Shown here one piece after another: positions 17,446 to 25,523 of a DNA stretch of 64,000 nucleotides. Numbering within the stretch: the stretch's first letter is position 1; each line of letters starts with the position of its first letter. The stretch spans positions 1 through 64,000 of the forward strand of contig CAZBQL010000002.1 in assembly GCA_964493985.1 (NCBI GenBank), written 5' to 3'. Origin of the DNA: MGML01 sp964493985 (GTDB lineage: Bacteria > Chloroflexota > Dehalococcoidia > Dehalococcoidales > UBA2162). Position numbers and translations under genes: made by a program. The notes beneath the pieces are model-generated. The model did not search any database. It was not told the origin of the DNA and was given only the letters and a program-made list of their open reading frames with translations.

Positions 17446-19799
17446 GAAAACCTTCCGCTACCTACCGGCTCCAGATGAACAGAGAATTCCCTTTTGAGGA
17501 CGCAACAAAGCTTGTGCCCTATTTGTATGATCTCGGCATTACCGACATATATTCTTCACCGGTACTGAAATCCCGACAGGGGAGTCTCCACGGATACGAT
17601 GTTATTGACCCAAAATCCTTGGACCCGGAACTGGGGACAGAAACGGACTTTAATAAATTATCGGAAGTCTTGAAATCGTTAGACATGGGAATGCTTCTTG
17701 ATATCGTTCCAAACCATATGGCAGCCAGCCATGAGAATCCCTGGTGGCAGAATTTCCTGGATAAGGGTAATGATTCCGTATATGCCGGATATTTTGATAC
17801 CGACTGGCTTGCGTTCGGAGACCTTGAGAACTATTCGGGAGGTTATCGCCGGTTCTTTGATATCGGCGATCTGGTAGGCATCAGGGTTGAAAATCCCGCC
17901 GTTTTTGAGACAGTCCATTCACTCATTTTACGCTTTATAAACGAAAGGAAAATTACCGGTCTAAGGATCGATCATATAGATGGGCTTTATAATCCGCTGG
18001 AATACCTGACCCGCTTACAGGAAGCTACTCAATACTTGACTGGTGAAGATGATTATTACCTGGTCGTTGAAAAGATTCTTACCGGAAATGAGGCATTACC
18101 CGTAGAATGGCCGGTGTCCGGCACCACCGGATACGATTTTACAAACTGGGTAAACAGCTTATTCATAAGTAAAGACGGAATTTCGAAACTTGACGCTGTG
18201 TACAGGCACGTTACCGGGCGTAAAGATTCTTATTCTGATATTGTTATTGAAAAACAAAAATGGGTGATTCATCATTTATTTTCCGACGAGATATCAGCCC
18301 TGGGCAGATACCTGTCACGGCTTTCTTCGAATGCAGGCTATCACGAAATAGAGGAAAAAAACATCAAGGCAGTTCTGGTACTGGTAACCGCCTGTCTGCC
18401 GGTATATCGAACGTATATAAGGGATTATTCGGTTTCAGATGCAGACAGGCAATCTATTGAACAGGCATTCCGTATTGCCGGTTATCTGGATAAGCACCCT
18501 GATGTGCAGGCGTCAATGTTCCTGAAAAAGGTGCTGTTACTCGAATTCACCCACGATTGTCCTGATTCTGTAAAGAAAGAATGGCTTGAATTCGTCCTTC
18601 GCTGGCAGCAACTCACCGGAGCGATAATGGCAAAAGGAGTTGAAGATACAGCCCTCTATAATTACCATCGACTGGTCTCAATGAATGAAGTGGGCGGAGA
18701 CCCGGGCGGGAGCGGTATTACCCCTGTTGAATACCATTCCATCAATATGGACCGTTTGAGTCACTGGCCGGGGACGATGAATAGTACAAGCACTCACGAT
18801 ACTAAAAGAAGTGAGGATGTCAGGGCAAGAATAAACGTTCTCTCGGAAATTCCCGAGGAATGGGAAAATCATCTGAAAAAATGGATGGATTTGAATAAAT
18901 CGTTAAAACAGGATGTTAAGGGAATGCCGGTCCCGGGTCCGGAAACAGAGATACTCCTCTACCAGACTATGCTCGGTGCATGGCCTTTAGATGAGTCCGT
19001 GTTTACCGAATTCCAGCGACGTCTCAAGGACTACATGCTCAAAGCGGTTAAAGAAGCCAAGTCCAGGACCGGCTGGATTAATCCGCATGCAGACTATGAA
19101 CATGCTCTCATCCGTTTTATTGAGGCGGTCCTGAATAGTTCGCTGAGTAAGAAGTTCCTTGATGATTTCCTGCTGCTTCAGCAGCAGGTGGCCTTTTTTG
19201 GTGCTTTAAATTCACTTTCGCAGACATTGCTAAAGATAACTTCTCCAGGGGTACCCGATTTCTACCAGGGTAATGAACTCTGGAACTTCAGCCTTGTCGA
19301 TCCTGATAACAGGCGACCGGTTGATTATGAACTACGGACACAACTACTGGGAGAAATCAGAAAGCAGGAAACAGGTGACAAAGCAACGTTTATTCGACAA
19401 ATTTCTGATTGCTGGCAAGATGGCAGAATAAAAATGTATACCATCTACAAGGCCCTGCATACACGTAAGGATTCTTTACCCCTGTTTTTACATGGAGACT
19501 ACCTGCCTATGGAAGCTGGTAATAAAGATAAACACATCTGTGCCTTCGCCAGAAATACCTCTGACAAATGGGCGGTATCCGTGGTACCTCTTTTCTTAAC
19601 TAGCATGACAGTAACAGGTGTCTTACCATACGGTCAAGATATATGGGAAGAAGATGTTTTGTATTTTCCGAAAACAGCACCTGCGGACTGGGAAAATGTC
19701 TTTACGAGAGAGCACATCACATTATCCCGGGAAGAGAAAACATTCCCTCTAGCCCAGGTATTTAATTCATTTCCCGTTGCGTTGCTGAGAAATAGATAG
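17442..19799 (+). CDS. treY: Malto-oligosyltrehalose synthase
   Basis: TreY (785 residues, GH13) converts the reducing end of a maltodextrin into a trehalose unit, which TreZ then cuts off. Signature stretches are SATYRLQMNREFPF at the start, LHGYDVIDP, LLDIVPNHMA, GLRIDHIDGLYNPLEYL (nucleophile Asp177), LVVEKILTGNEALP (acid/base Glu210), NSTSTHDTKRSEDVRARI and GVPDFYQGNELW. It starts with GTG overlapping the previous stop (GTGA), with AGGTGG upstream. It is the last gene of the 3610-19799 run. The region between the catalytic Glu and the THDTKRSEDVRAR motif looks compact relative to longer TreY proteins. Confidence 0.94.
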   Translation: MRKPSATYRLQMNREFPFEDATKLVPYLYDLGITDIYSSPVLKSRQGSLHGYDVIDPKSLDPELGTETDFNKLSEVLKSLDMGMLLDIVPNHMAASHENPWWQNFLDKGNDSVYAGYFDTDWLAFGDLENYSGGYRRFFDIGDLVGIRVENPAVFETVHSLILRFINERKITGLRIDHIDGLYNPLEYLTRLQEATQYLTGEDDYYLVVEKILTGNEALPVEWPVSGTTGYDFTNWVNSLFISKDGISKLDAVYRHVTGRKDSYSDIVIEKQKWVIHHLFSDEISALGRYLSRLSSNAGYHEIEEKNIKAVLVLVTACLPVYRTYIRDYSVSDADRQSIEQAFRIAGYLDKHPDVQASMFLKKVLLLEFTHDCPDSVKKEWLEFVLRWQQLTGAIMAKGVEDTALYNYHRLVSMNEVGGDPGGSGITPVEYHSINMDRLSHWPGTMNSTSTHDTKRSEDVRARINVLSEIPEEWENHLKKWMDLNKSLKQDVKGMPVPGPETEILLYQTMLGAWPLDESVFTEFQRRLKDYMLKAVKEAKSRTGWINPHADYEHALIRFIEAVLNSSLSKKFLDDFLLLQQQVAFFGALNSLSQTLLKITSPGVPDFYQGNELWNFSLVDPDNRRPVDYELRTQLLGEIRKQETGDKATFIRQISDCWQDGRIKMYTIYKALHTRKDSLPLFLHGDYLPMEAGNKDKHICAFARNTSDKWAVSVVPLFLTSMTVTGVLPYGQDIWEEDVLYFPKTAPADWENVFTREHITLSREEKTFPLAQVFNSFPVALLRNR

Positions 19800-19841
19800 G
19801 TCTTTCCCCCTAATATTACAGCAATCACCTTCCCACTATTC

Positions 19842-19885
19842 AAAATGTCATAATTTTGTAATATGTTCATTCTGTATTTTATAAC
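19842..19885 (+). promoter_or_regulatory. Conserved 44-bp promoter element, copy 3 (PRC-barrel gene)
   Basis: AAAATGTCATAA is followed by -35-like TTGTAA at 19856-19861 and, 17 bases on, TTATAA at 19879-19884. The start codon lies about 100 bases downstream. This copy is closest to the consensus of the six. Confidence 0.7.
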
Positions 19886-19988
19886 TTCTCAATTTGCCTC
19901 AGGTTATGATTCTAGTATCACATAGTTTTAAAAATCGGAATCGTAGTTTATTGAATATATTAAATATCATCAGGCGTGGCGGTGAATT

Positions 19989-20747
19989 ATGTTATATAAA
20001 GCAAAAGAATTAAACAACCATCAAATGAATGCTTCAGATGGGGAAATCGGTAAAGTAAAAGACCTTTATTTTGACGACAGGTACTGGACAGTCAGATACC
20101 TGGTAGCTAATACAGGGAACTGGCTTACAGGGAGGACGGTGCTGATTTCGCCGTATGCCCTTGACGGAGTAGATCCGGAGGAGAAGCAAATTAATGTAAA
20201 GTTAACCATGAAGGAGATCGAAAAAAGTCCATCACTTGAAGCTGACAAGCCGGTATCGAGGCAATACGAGCAGTCTTATTATGGGTATTTCGGCTGGCCG
20301 GGTTACTGGTATGGGCCTTATACCTGGGGAGGCTATTATTATCCCATTCTTCCTCCCGTAAGATCCCAAACTCCTTCGGAAAAAGACAAGTGGGACCCTG
20401 ATCTTCGCAGTACCGACGAAGTCCGCGGTTATCATCTCATGGCAAAAGACGGAGATATCGGACACATAGCGGATTTTCTTGTTGATGACAAGACATGGGC
20501 GATCAGATACCTGGTAATCGATACTCGCGATTGGTTGCCCGGTAAACATGTTCTTGTTTCTCCCGAGTGGATGGAGGACGTGAATTGGGTTCTGCGTGAG
20601 GTATCCATGGACTTAATCCGTGACACTGTCAAACAGGCCCCTGAATATACGGATGAAACCGTTATTGACCGCGATTACGAGGAAAGCCTGCATCGCCATT
20701 ATGACCGTGAGCGCTACTGGATCAGAGAAGAAGCAGTCAAAATGTAA
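19989..20747 (+). CDS. Protein with two PRC-barrel domains
   Basis: The 252-residue protein contains two PRC-barrel repeats. The first runs from LYKAKELNNHQM to the EKSPS region (about residues 1-80) and the second from EVRGYHLMAKDGDIG (about 140-225). In between is a tyrosine- and glycine-rich linker (YYGYFGWPGYWYGPY). The repeats resemble each other in GDIG/GEIG, VRYLV/IRYLV and the NW/DW-L-x-G turn. Such double PRC proteins are common near stress genes, but their molecular role is unknown. There is no signal peptide or membrane segment. It has its own copy of the shared promoter element, placing it under the same control as otsA and glgC. Confidence 0.8.
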   Translation: MLYKAKELNNHQMNASDGEIGKVKDLYFDDRYWTVRYLVANTGNWLTGRTVLISPYALDGVDPEEKQINVKLTMKEIEKSPSLEADKPVSRQYEQSYYGYFGWPGYWYGPYTWGGYYYPILPPVRSQTPSEKDKWDPDLRSTDEVRGYHLMAKDGDIGHIADFLVDDKTWAIRYLVIDTRDWLPGKHVLVSPEWMEDVNWVLREVSMDLIRDTVKQAPEYTDETVIDRDYEESLHRHYDRERYWIREEAVKM

Positions 20748-20809
20748 TATCACTTACTTAGACGGCAGAAGGATAAACGACAATGACGACGTAAGGGGTA
20801 ACTGATTTT

Positions 20810-20911
20810 ATGACAGGTATTAGTGAGTCCGGGGCTCTTCGAAATGGTTCTCTGGACTTATTTTTGTTAGGTAAATGCAGTCAGATAGAAAAGGAAGAAA
20901 CGGATTTATGA
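20810..20911 (+). CDS. Possible small ORF of 33 residues upstream of ppsA
   Basis: The frame starts MTGISESGALRNGSL and ends KEETDL, with AAGGGG about ten bases upstream. Its stop overlaps the next mini-ORF in ATGA arrangement. It could be a leader peptide pair for ppsA or the remains of a gene. No family is recognised. Confidence 0.25.
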   Translation: MTGISESGALRNGSLDLFLLGKCSQIEKEETDL

Positions 20912-20979
20912 AAATTGTCGAATTTACGCCGGGGATTGACGGAATAAGCCATCTAAAAACAATTAAAAATCGGGAGTGA
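20908..20979 (+). CDS. Possible small ORF of 23 residues upstream of ppsA
   Basis: MKIVEFTPGIDGISHLK and six further residues before TGA. AAGGAAG lies ten bases upstream and the start overlaps the previous small frame. It stops 38 bases before the ppsA ATG. It looks like the start of a protein whose remainder is missing, or a leader peptide. Confidence 0.25.
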   Translation: MKIVEFTPGIDGISHLKTIKNRE

Positions 20980-21017
20980 ATTACTGATTACTAACGAATC
21001 GGTATTGGAGGATTTGA

Positions 21018-23429
21018 ATGGTAGTTAAAACACAGAAGGAAATAGCCTGGCTTGAGGAAGTATCTGTGTCAGATGTTGCACTGGTAGGCGGGAAGAATGC
21101 GTCTCTCGGAGAAATGGTGAGAGAGTTGAAAGATAAAGGTATTCGAGTACCTGACGGTTTCGCTACCACCGCCTCAGCCTACAGGACTTTCCTGGACGAA
21201 AATGATCTGAATGATAAAATAAAATCACAACTGGAAGATTTTAGAAACGAAACAAAAAGTCTTCAGGAAACAGGAAGAGCCGTCCGCCAATTAATTCTTA
21301 ACGCGAACTTTCCTGCTGATCTCGAAGATATGATTAAAGATTCATACCGTGAACTGAGTCGGCGCTATGATTCGAAGGAAATAAGCGTGGCAGTGCGAAG
21401 CAGTGCTACCGCAGAGGATTTACCCGAGGCAAGTTTTGCCGGTCAGCAGGAGAGCTTTCTTAACATCAGGGGAGAAACCAGCCTCCTGGATATCTGCAAG
21501 AGATGTTATGCATCTCTTTTTACTGATCGAGCTATTAACTATCGAAAAGACAAAGGTTTTGACGATATGGATATTGCCCTTTCTATTGGCATACAGAAGA
21601 TGGTGCGTTCTGACAAGGCTTCTTCAGGAGTTATTTTTACTATAGACCCTGAAACGGGTTTTAGAAATGTTATAGTCATTAACTCTGCCTGGGGTCTTGG
21701 AGAAAGTGTAGTCCAGGGTCAGGTGAATCCTGATGAATTTATAATATTCAAACCGCTGCTGGACAGAGATAAATTTACTCCAATAATAAGCCGTTCACTG
21801 GGAGAAAAGTTACAAAAAATAATTTATGCCATAGATAAAGCGAATCCCACCAGGACTGTAGCCACGTCCCGTGAAGAGCAAAATATGTATTCCCTGGATG
21901 ACCACGAGGTTATCCAGCTTTCCCGCTGGGCTGTAACTATCGAAAACCACTACGGCAAGCCGATGGACATTGAATGGGCAAAGGATGGAGATACAGGTGA
22001 ATTGTTCATTGTTCAAGCAAGGCCGGAGACGGTGCAGTCTCAGAAAACAGCGAATTCACTTAAAACATATCACCTGAAGGAAAGAGGTAATGTTCTGGTA
22101 ATGGGGCTGAGCATTGGACAGGCGGTAGCCTCCGGAAAGGCCCAGCTCATCAAGAGCACAAGTGAAATCGACCGTTTCAAGGACGGCAACATTCTCGTGA
22201 CAGGCATGACCGACCCCGACTGGGAGCCTATTATGAAGCGCGCAGCCGGTATCGTCACAGACCATGGAGGAAGAACATCTCATGCCGCTATCGTAAGCCG
22301 TGAGTTGGGAATCCCGGCTGTGGTAGGTACCAGAAAAGCGACTGCGATATTAAAAGATGAGCAGCGAATAACTATATCTTGCGTAAATGGCGATGAAGGC
22401 TCTGTCTACGAAGGTATTGTCGCATATGAAACTGAAGATATTAATCTCGAAAATGTTCCGGAGACAAATACTGATGTAATGATGAATATCGCCAGTCCTG
22501 CAGGAGCTTTTCGCTGGTGGCAGCTACCCGCAAAGGGCATCGGTCTGGCACGTATAGAATTTATTATTAACAACGTTATCAAAATTCATCCTATGGCACT
22601 CCTGCGTCTCAATCAATTGAAAGACAGGGATGCCAGGCGAAAGATAGAGGAACTGACAGCCGCTTATGAGGATAAAGGTCAGTACTTTATCGATCACCTT
22701 GCCCAGGGAATCGGTATAATCGCAGCTTCACAGTACCCGAATCCTGTTATTGTCCGGTTGAGCGATTTCAAGACCAATGAATATGCAAACCTCATCGGCG
22801 GCAGGGATTTCGAACCGGAGGAAGCCAATCCCATGCTGGGTTTCCGCGGTGCATCACGCTACTATAGCGAGCATTACCGGGATGGTTTTGCTCTCGAATG
22901 CCGGGCGATCAAACTGGTCAGAGAAACGATGGGCTTATCGAATGTTGTGGTAATGGTACCGTTCTGTCGCACCCCTGAAGAAGCGCAGCAAGTGTTGGAA
23001 GTCATGTCCAGGAACGGACTGGAACGAGGAAAGAACGGACTCGAGGTTTACGTCATGGCGGAAGTGCCCACTAACATCATTCTCGCGAAAGAATTTTCTG
23101 AGTTCTTTGATGGCTTTTCTATCGGTTCCAATGATCTCACTCAACTTACTCTGGGAGTAGACCGTGACTCAGAAAACCTCGCTTATCTCTTCGATGAGCA
23201 GAATAAGGCGGTAAAGAGATCTATTGCCAACCTTATCGAATCAGCCCACAAGGCTAATCGTAAAGTTGGATTGTGCGGTCAAGCACCCAGCGATCATCCG
23301 GAATTCGCAGGATTTCTGGTCGAATCCGGTATAGATTCCATCTCCGTAAACCCGGACAGTGTACTTCCGGTGCTGAAGAAGATTGCCGAAACTGAACAGC
23401 GGTTGAGTGGTATTATGAATGATAGATAA
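21018..23429 (+). CDS. ppsA: Phosphoenolpyruvate synthase
   Basis: PEP synthase (803 residues) uses ATP and water to convert pyruvate to PEP for gluconeogenesis, in line with the sugar-storage genes around it. The N-terminal ATP-grasp region includes GGKNASLGEM and VRSSATAEDLPEASFAGQQE. The phosphohistidine domain is GGRTSHAAIVSRELG with His422. The C-terminal PEP/pyruvate barrel contains MLGFRGASRY, GSNDLTQLTLGVDRD and GLCGQAPSDHPEF with the proton-donor Cys753. GGAGG lies 8 bases before the ATG. A second PEP/pyruvate enzyme, PPDK, lies 2 kb downstream. Confidence 0.93.
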   Translation: MVVKTQKEIAWLEEVSVSDVALVGGKNASLGEMVRELKDKGIRVPDGFATTASAYRTFLDENDLNDKIKSQLEDFRNETKSLQETGRAVRQLILNANFPADLEDMIKDSYRELSRRYDSKEISVAVRSSATAEDLPEASFAGQQESFLNIRGETSLLDICKRCYASLFTDRAINYRKDKGFDDMDIALSIGIQKMVRSDKASSGVIFTIDPETGFRNVIVINSAWGLGESVVQGQVNPDEFIIFKPLLDRDKFTPIISRSLGEKLQKIIYAIDKANPTRTVATSREEQNMYSLDDHEVIQLSRWAVTIENHYGKPMDIEWAKDGDTGELFIVQARPETVQSQKTANSLKTYHLKERGNVLVMGLSIGQAVASGKAQLIKSTSEIDRFKDGNILVTGMTDPDWEPIMKRAAGIVTDHGGRTSHAAIVSRELGIPAVVGTRKATAILKDEQRITISCVNGDEGSVYEGIVAYETEDINLENVPETNTDVMMNIASPAGAFRWWQLPAKGIGLARIEFIINNVIKIHPMALLRLNQLKDRDARRKIEELTAAYEDKGQYFIDHLAQGIGIIAASQYPNPVIVRLSDFKTNEYANLIGGRDFEPEEANPMLGFRGASRYYSEHYRDGFALECRAIKLVRETMGLSNVVVMVPFCRTPEEAQQVLEVMSRNGLERGKNGLEVYVMAEVPTNIILAKEFSEFFDGFSIGSNDLTQLTLGVDRDSENLAYLFDEQNKAVKRSIANLIESAHKANRKVGLCGQAPSDHPEFAGFLVESGIDSISVNPDSVLPVLKKIAETEQRLSGIMNDR

Positions 23430-23581
23430 ACTCCCGAACATCTATAGCCTGAGAGTCATGGCCGACCGGAATCAGGTTATCATTCAGAATGGGATTCAAC
23501 AGCCTGAAAACAGGAAATATGCCGGAGTTTGATCTTCATCCATTCGTCCAATCCAGTATTGAAGTTAATCATACCTGGAGA

Positions 23582-24271
23582 TTAGCATTCTATTTCCATT
23601 CCGTCGTAACCCGTTATCACTGAAACTCCGTCACTCTTTCCCAGGTCGTTCAGCTTTTTTCTGGCTTCACCGATGTCATTGAAAAACCAGGTCCCAAAAT
23701 GGATAAACAAGATTTTGCCGGTAAACTGCTTGAAGATTCGAATCAAATCGGGAATTCCCGCGTGACCGTAAAGTTGTCCGGTCTCCTTGTCCTTTCTTAT
23801 CATGCCACCACGGCGCAGGTAGCTGCCATCGGTAATCACCAGGCTCAGCCCAGAGAGCAAGGAGTGGTATTCCTTGTTTATCCAGATGACGTCCCCGGTA
23901 TAAAGGATCCGTTTTTCGCCGTCATCGACGAGAAAAGCTGTGGATTTCACTTTCTTACTGTGGTGGGTAGGGATAGGTGTAACCTGATATGTATCGTAGA
24001 GAATCATATGCTCGGGTTCCGTTAAATGGGTAACTCCGGGCACTTTTTCAGGAGCGTAAAACTCAATGCCATAATCATGGCCATCATTGATAAAGAAAGC
24101 ATGGTCAGGGTGGAGATGGGTAATGAACACACAGCCTGGTTTCAGGTCGAGGAACTCTTTTTCCCCCACGTCCAGCATCAGTTTTCCATCTATCAAGACT
24201 CCTGAGTGTTTCGAGTGGCGAGGTGCTGAAGACTTGATTTCCCCCCTTGTTCCCAATATGCGTAGCTTCAT
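23582..24271 (-). CDS. MBL-fold metallo-hydrolase
   Basis: This 229-residue protein has the metal site of the metallo-beta-lactamase fold: THLHPDHAFF near residue 51 (HxHxDH), PTHHSKK near 101, LYTGDVIW near 120 and a late IHFGTWFF. It resembles RNase Z/PhnP-like phosphodiesterases more than beta-lactamases, but the substrate cannot be read from sequence. It is convergent with ppsA and upstream of no other gene. The adjacent minus-strand DUF72 gene lies 91 bases behind it, so the two may be co-transcribed. Confidence 0.7.
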   Translation of the reverse strand: MKLRILGTRGEIKSSAPRHSKHSGVLIDGKLMLDVGEKEFLDLKPGCVFITHLHPDHAFFINDGHDYGIEFYAPEKVPGVTHLTEPEHMILYDTYQVTPIPTHHSKKVKSTAFLVDDGEKRILYTGDVIWINKEYHSLLSGLSLVITDGSYLRRGGMIRKDKETGQLYGHAGIPDLIRIFKQFTGKILFIHFGTWFFNDIGEARKKLNDLGKSDGVSVITGYDGMEIEC

Positions 24272-24362
24272 ATTCGCACGTCCTGAAAACTCTGCCCGCT
24301 ATCTGTGCCGTTTAATTTCTTAAGGTTCTTCCCCCATCCTTCAGGCATATTTCTATCCCTCA

Positions 24363-25103
24363 TTACATTTTATCTTCCAGTAATTCTATCAGGCTCAGAG
24401 CATTTTGAGGGGCATAGCCGTTCTGATCATTGTCGAAATAGCAATACACGTCTTTACCATCCCCCGCCCAGGTTGAAATGGCTTCCGTCCAGTCGGAAAG
24501 AGCACCTTTATCGTATTTACCCCTGTAGGCGCCCTCAGGACCGTGAAGACGAATATAGATGAAGTCGGTTGTGACCGGGCGGGGTGATTGTCTTCCATCG
24601 AAATCATAAATGCAAAATGCGACTTTCTTTTTGACCAGTAGATTCTCGGTATCCTGACCGAACCATGTGGTATCGCGAAATTCAAAAGAATAGCGATAAA
24701 CACCTGGAAGCGCGTCTAAAAACTCCTCGAGCCGGTCAAGGTTAACTTTCCATTTGGGAGGAAGCTGAAACAGAACCGGCCCTGCCTTATCACCCAGGAC
24801 TTCGATTATGCTGAAAAATTTCCTTGTAGATTCTTCCGGGTCTTTGAGCTTTTTCATGTGAGTAATATAACGGCTGGCCTTGATAGAGAATACAAAACCG
24901 TCGGGTACTGTATCGCGCCATGAAGCCATGGTCTTTTCTGTAGGTAGCTGATAAAAAGTATTATTGATTTCAGTCGTCTGAAACTGCTTGGCGTAAAACA
25001 TCAGAAAATCTTCAGATGATGTCTCTTTGGGGTATAAGGGACCTTTCCAGTGCCCGTAATGCCATCCGGAGGTCCCGATGTATATCTTTCCTTTCCTGCT
25101 CAA
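24363..25103 (-). CDS. DUF72 family protein (YecE-like)
   Basis: The 246-residue protein matches the DUF72 TIM-barrel family: IYIGTSGWHYGHWKGPLYP at the start, EINNTFYQLPTEKTM, FSIKASRYITH, PVLFQLPPKW and YIRLHGPEGAYRGKY. Members are often encoded near DNA-repair or radiation-response genes, but their activity is unresolved. The start is TTG with GGGAGG upstream. It is divergent from PPDK, and each gene has its own copy of the conserved promoter element in the intervening 420 bases. Confidence 0.85.
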   Translation of the reverse strand: MSRKGKIYIGTSGWHYGHWKGPLYPKETSSEDFLMFYAKQFQTTEINNTFYQLPTEKTMASWRDTVPDGFVFSIKASRYITHMKKLKDPEESTRKFFSIIEVLGDKAGPVLFQLPPKWKVNLDRLEEFLDALPGVYRYSFEFRDTTWFGQDTENLLVKKKVAFCIYDFDGRQSPRPVTTDFIYIRLHGPEGAYRGKYDKGALSDWTEAISTWAGDGKDVYCYFDNDQNGYAPQNALSLIELLEDKM

Positions 25104-25215
25104 TGCCTGCCTCCCCGACGCGGATTATTTCTCCGAAATGAGCGCTTCAAACCCGCCTTATCGAGGCTTTTAACGTCATGAATAGAAATCATTCTATAAA
25201 TACATCGATAAAAAA

Positions 25216-25259
25216 GTCATAAAAAGAGTAACAAGAATATTACAAATATATAGCATTTT
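25216..25259 (-). promoter_or_regulatory. Conserved 44-bp promoter element, copy 4 (DUF72 gene)
   Basis: Read on the minus strand it begins AAAATGCTATAT, has -35-like TTGTAA and, 17 bases on, TTATGA within TTTTATGAC. The upstream box differs from the consensus at two positions. The start codon is about 110 bases downstream. Confidence 0.65.
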
Positions 25260-25354
25260 AAAGGTCTGGCAGTCAGACAGTGGACCAGGTCGAACATCAC
25301 TTTTCGAGTACGATGTCTCACAAGAATTTACCTCGAAGCTTCCGGGAGTCTCTT

Positions 25355-25398
25355 CAAATGATATAAATTTGTATTATTTCTGCCTTGCATTTTATGAC
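25355..25398 (+). promoter_or_regulatory. Conserved 44-bp promoter element, copy 5 (ppdK)
   Basis: CAAATGATATAA, -35-like TTGTAT at 25369-25374 and TTATGA at 25392-25397 within TTTTATGAC. This is the most divergent upstream box of the six, but spacing is unchanged. The ppdK start lies about 125 bases downstream. Confidence 0.6.
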
Positions 25399-25523
25399 AT
25401 TGTCATATTACAGGAATTATGCTGGAGCAGGTTCATAATATATCACGCTAAACCAGAAGAGCAATTTATCATTTTTCCGAAATCAATTTGCCTGTTTAAA
25501 GTGCAAAGGGGGGCAGACATCTC

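Larger units (their letters stand above)
25104..25523. other. Divergent control region between the DUF72 gene and ppdK
   Basis: This 420-base gap carries two oppositely oriented copies of the shared promoter element (25216-25259 minus and 25355-25398 plus), placed back to back with about 95 bases between them. No gene with a ribosome site was seen. A further TTTTATGACATTGTCATA run at the end of the plus copy gives a small palindrome, TGACATTGTCA. Confidence 0.6.

Noticed and set aside
20806..20814. TTTTATGAC upstream of ppsA as a seventh promoter element
   Set aside because: The 35 bases before it lack the AAAATGTCATA box and the TTTGTAAT block, and the ATG belongs to a small ORF.
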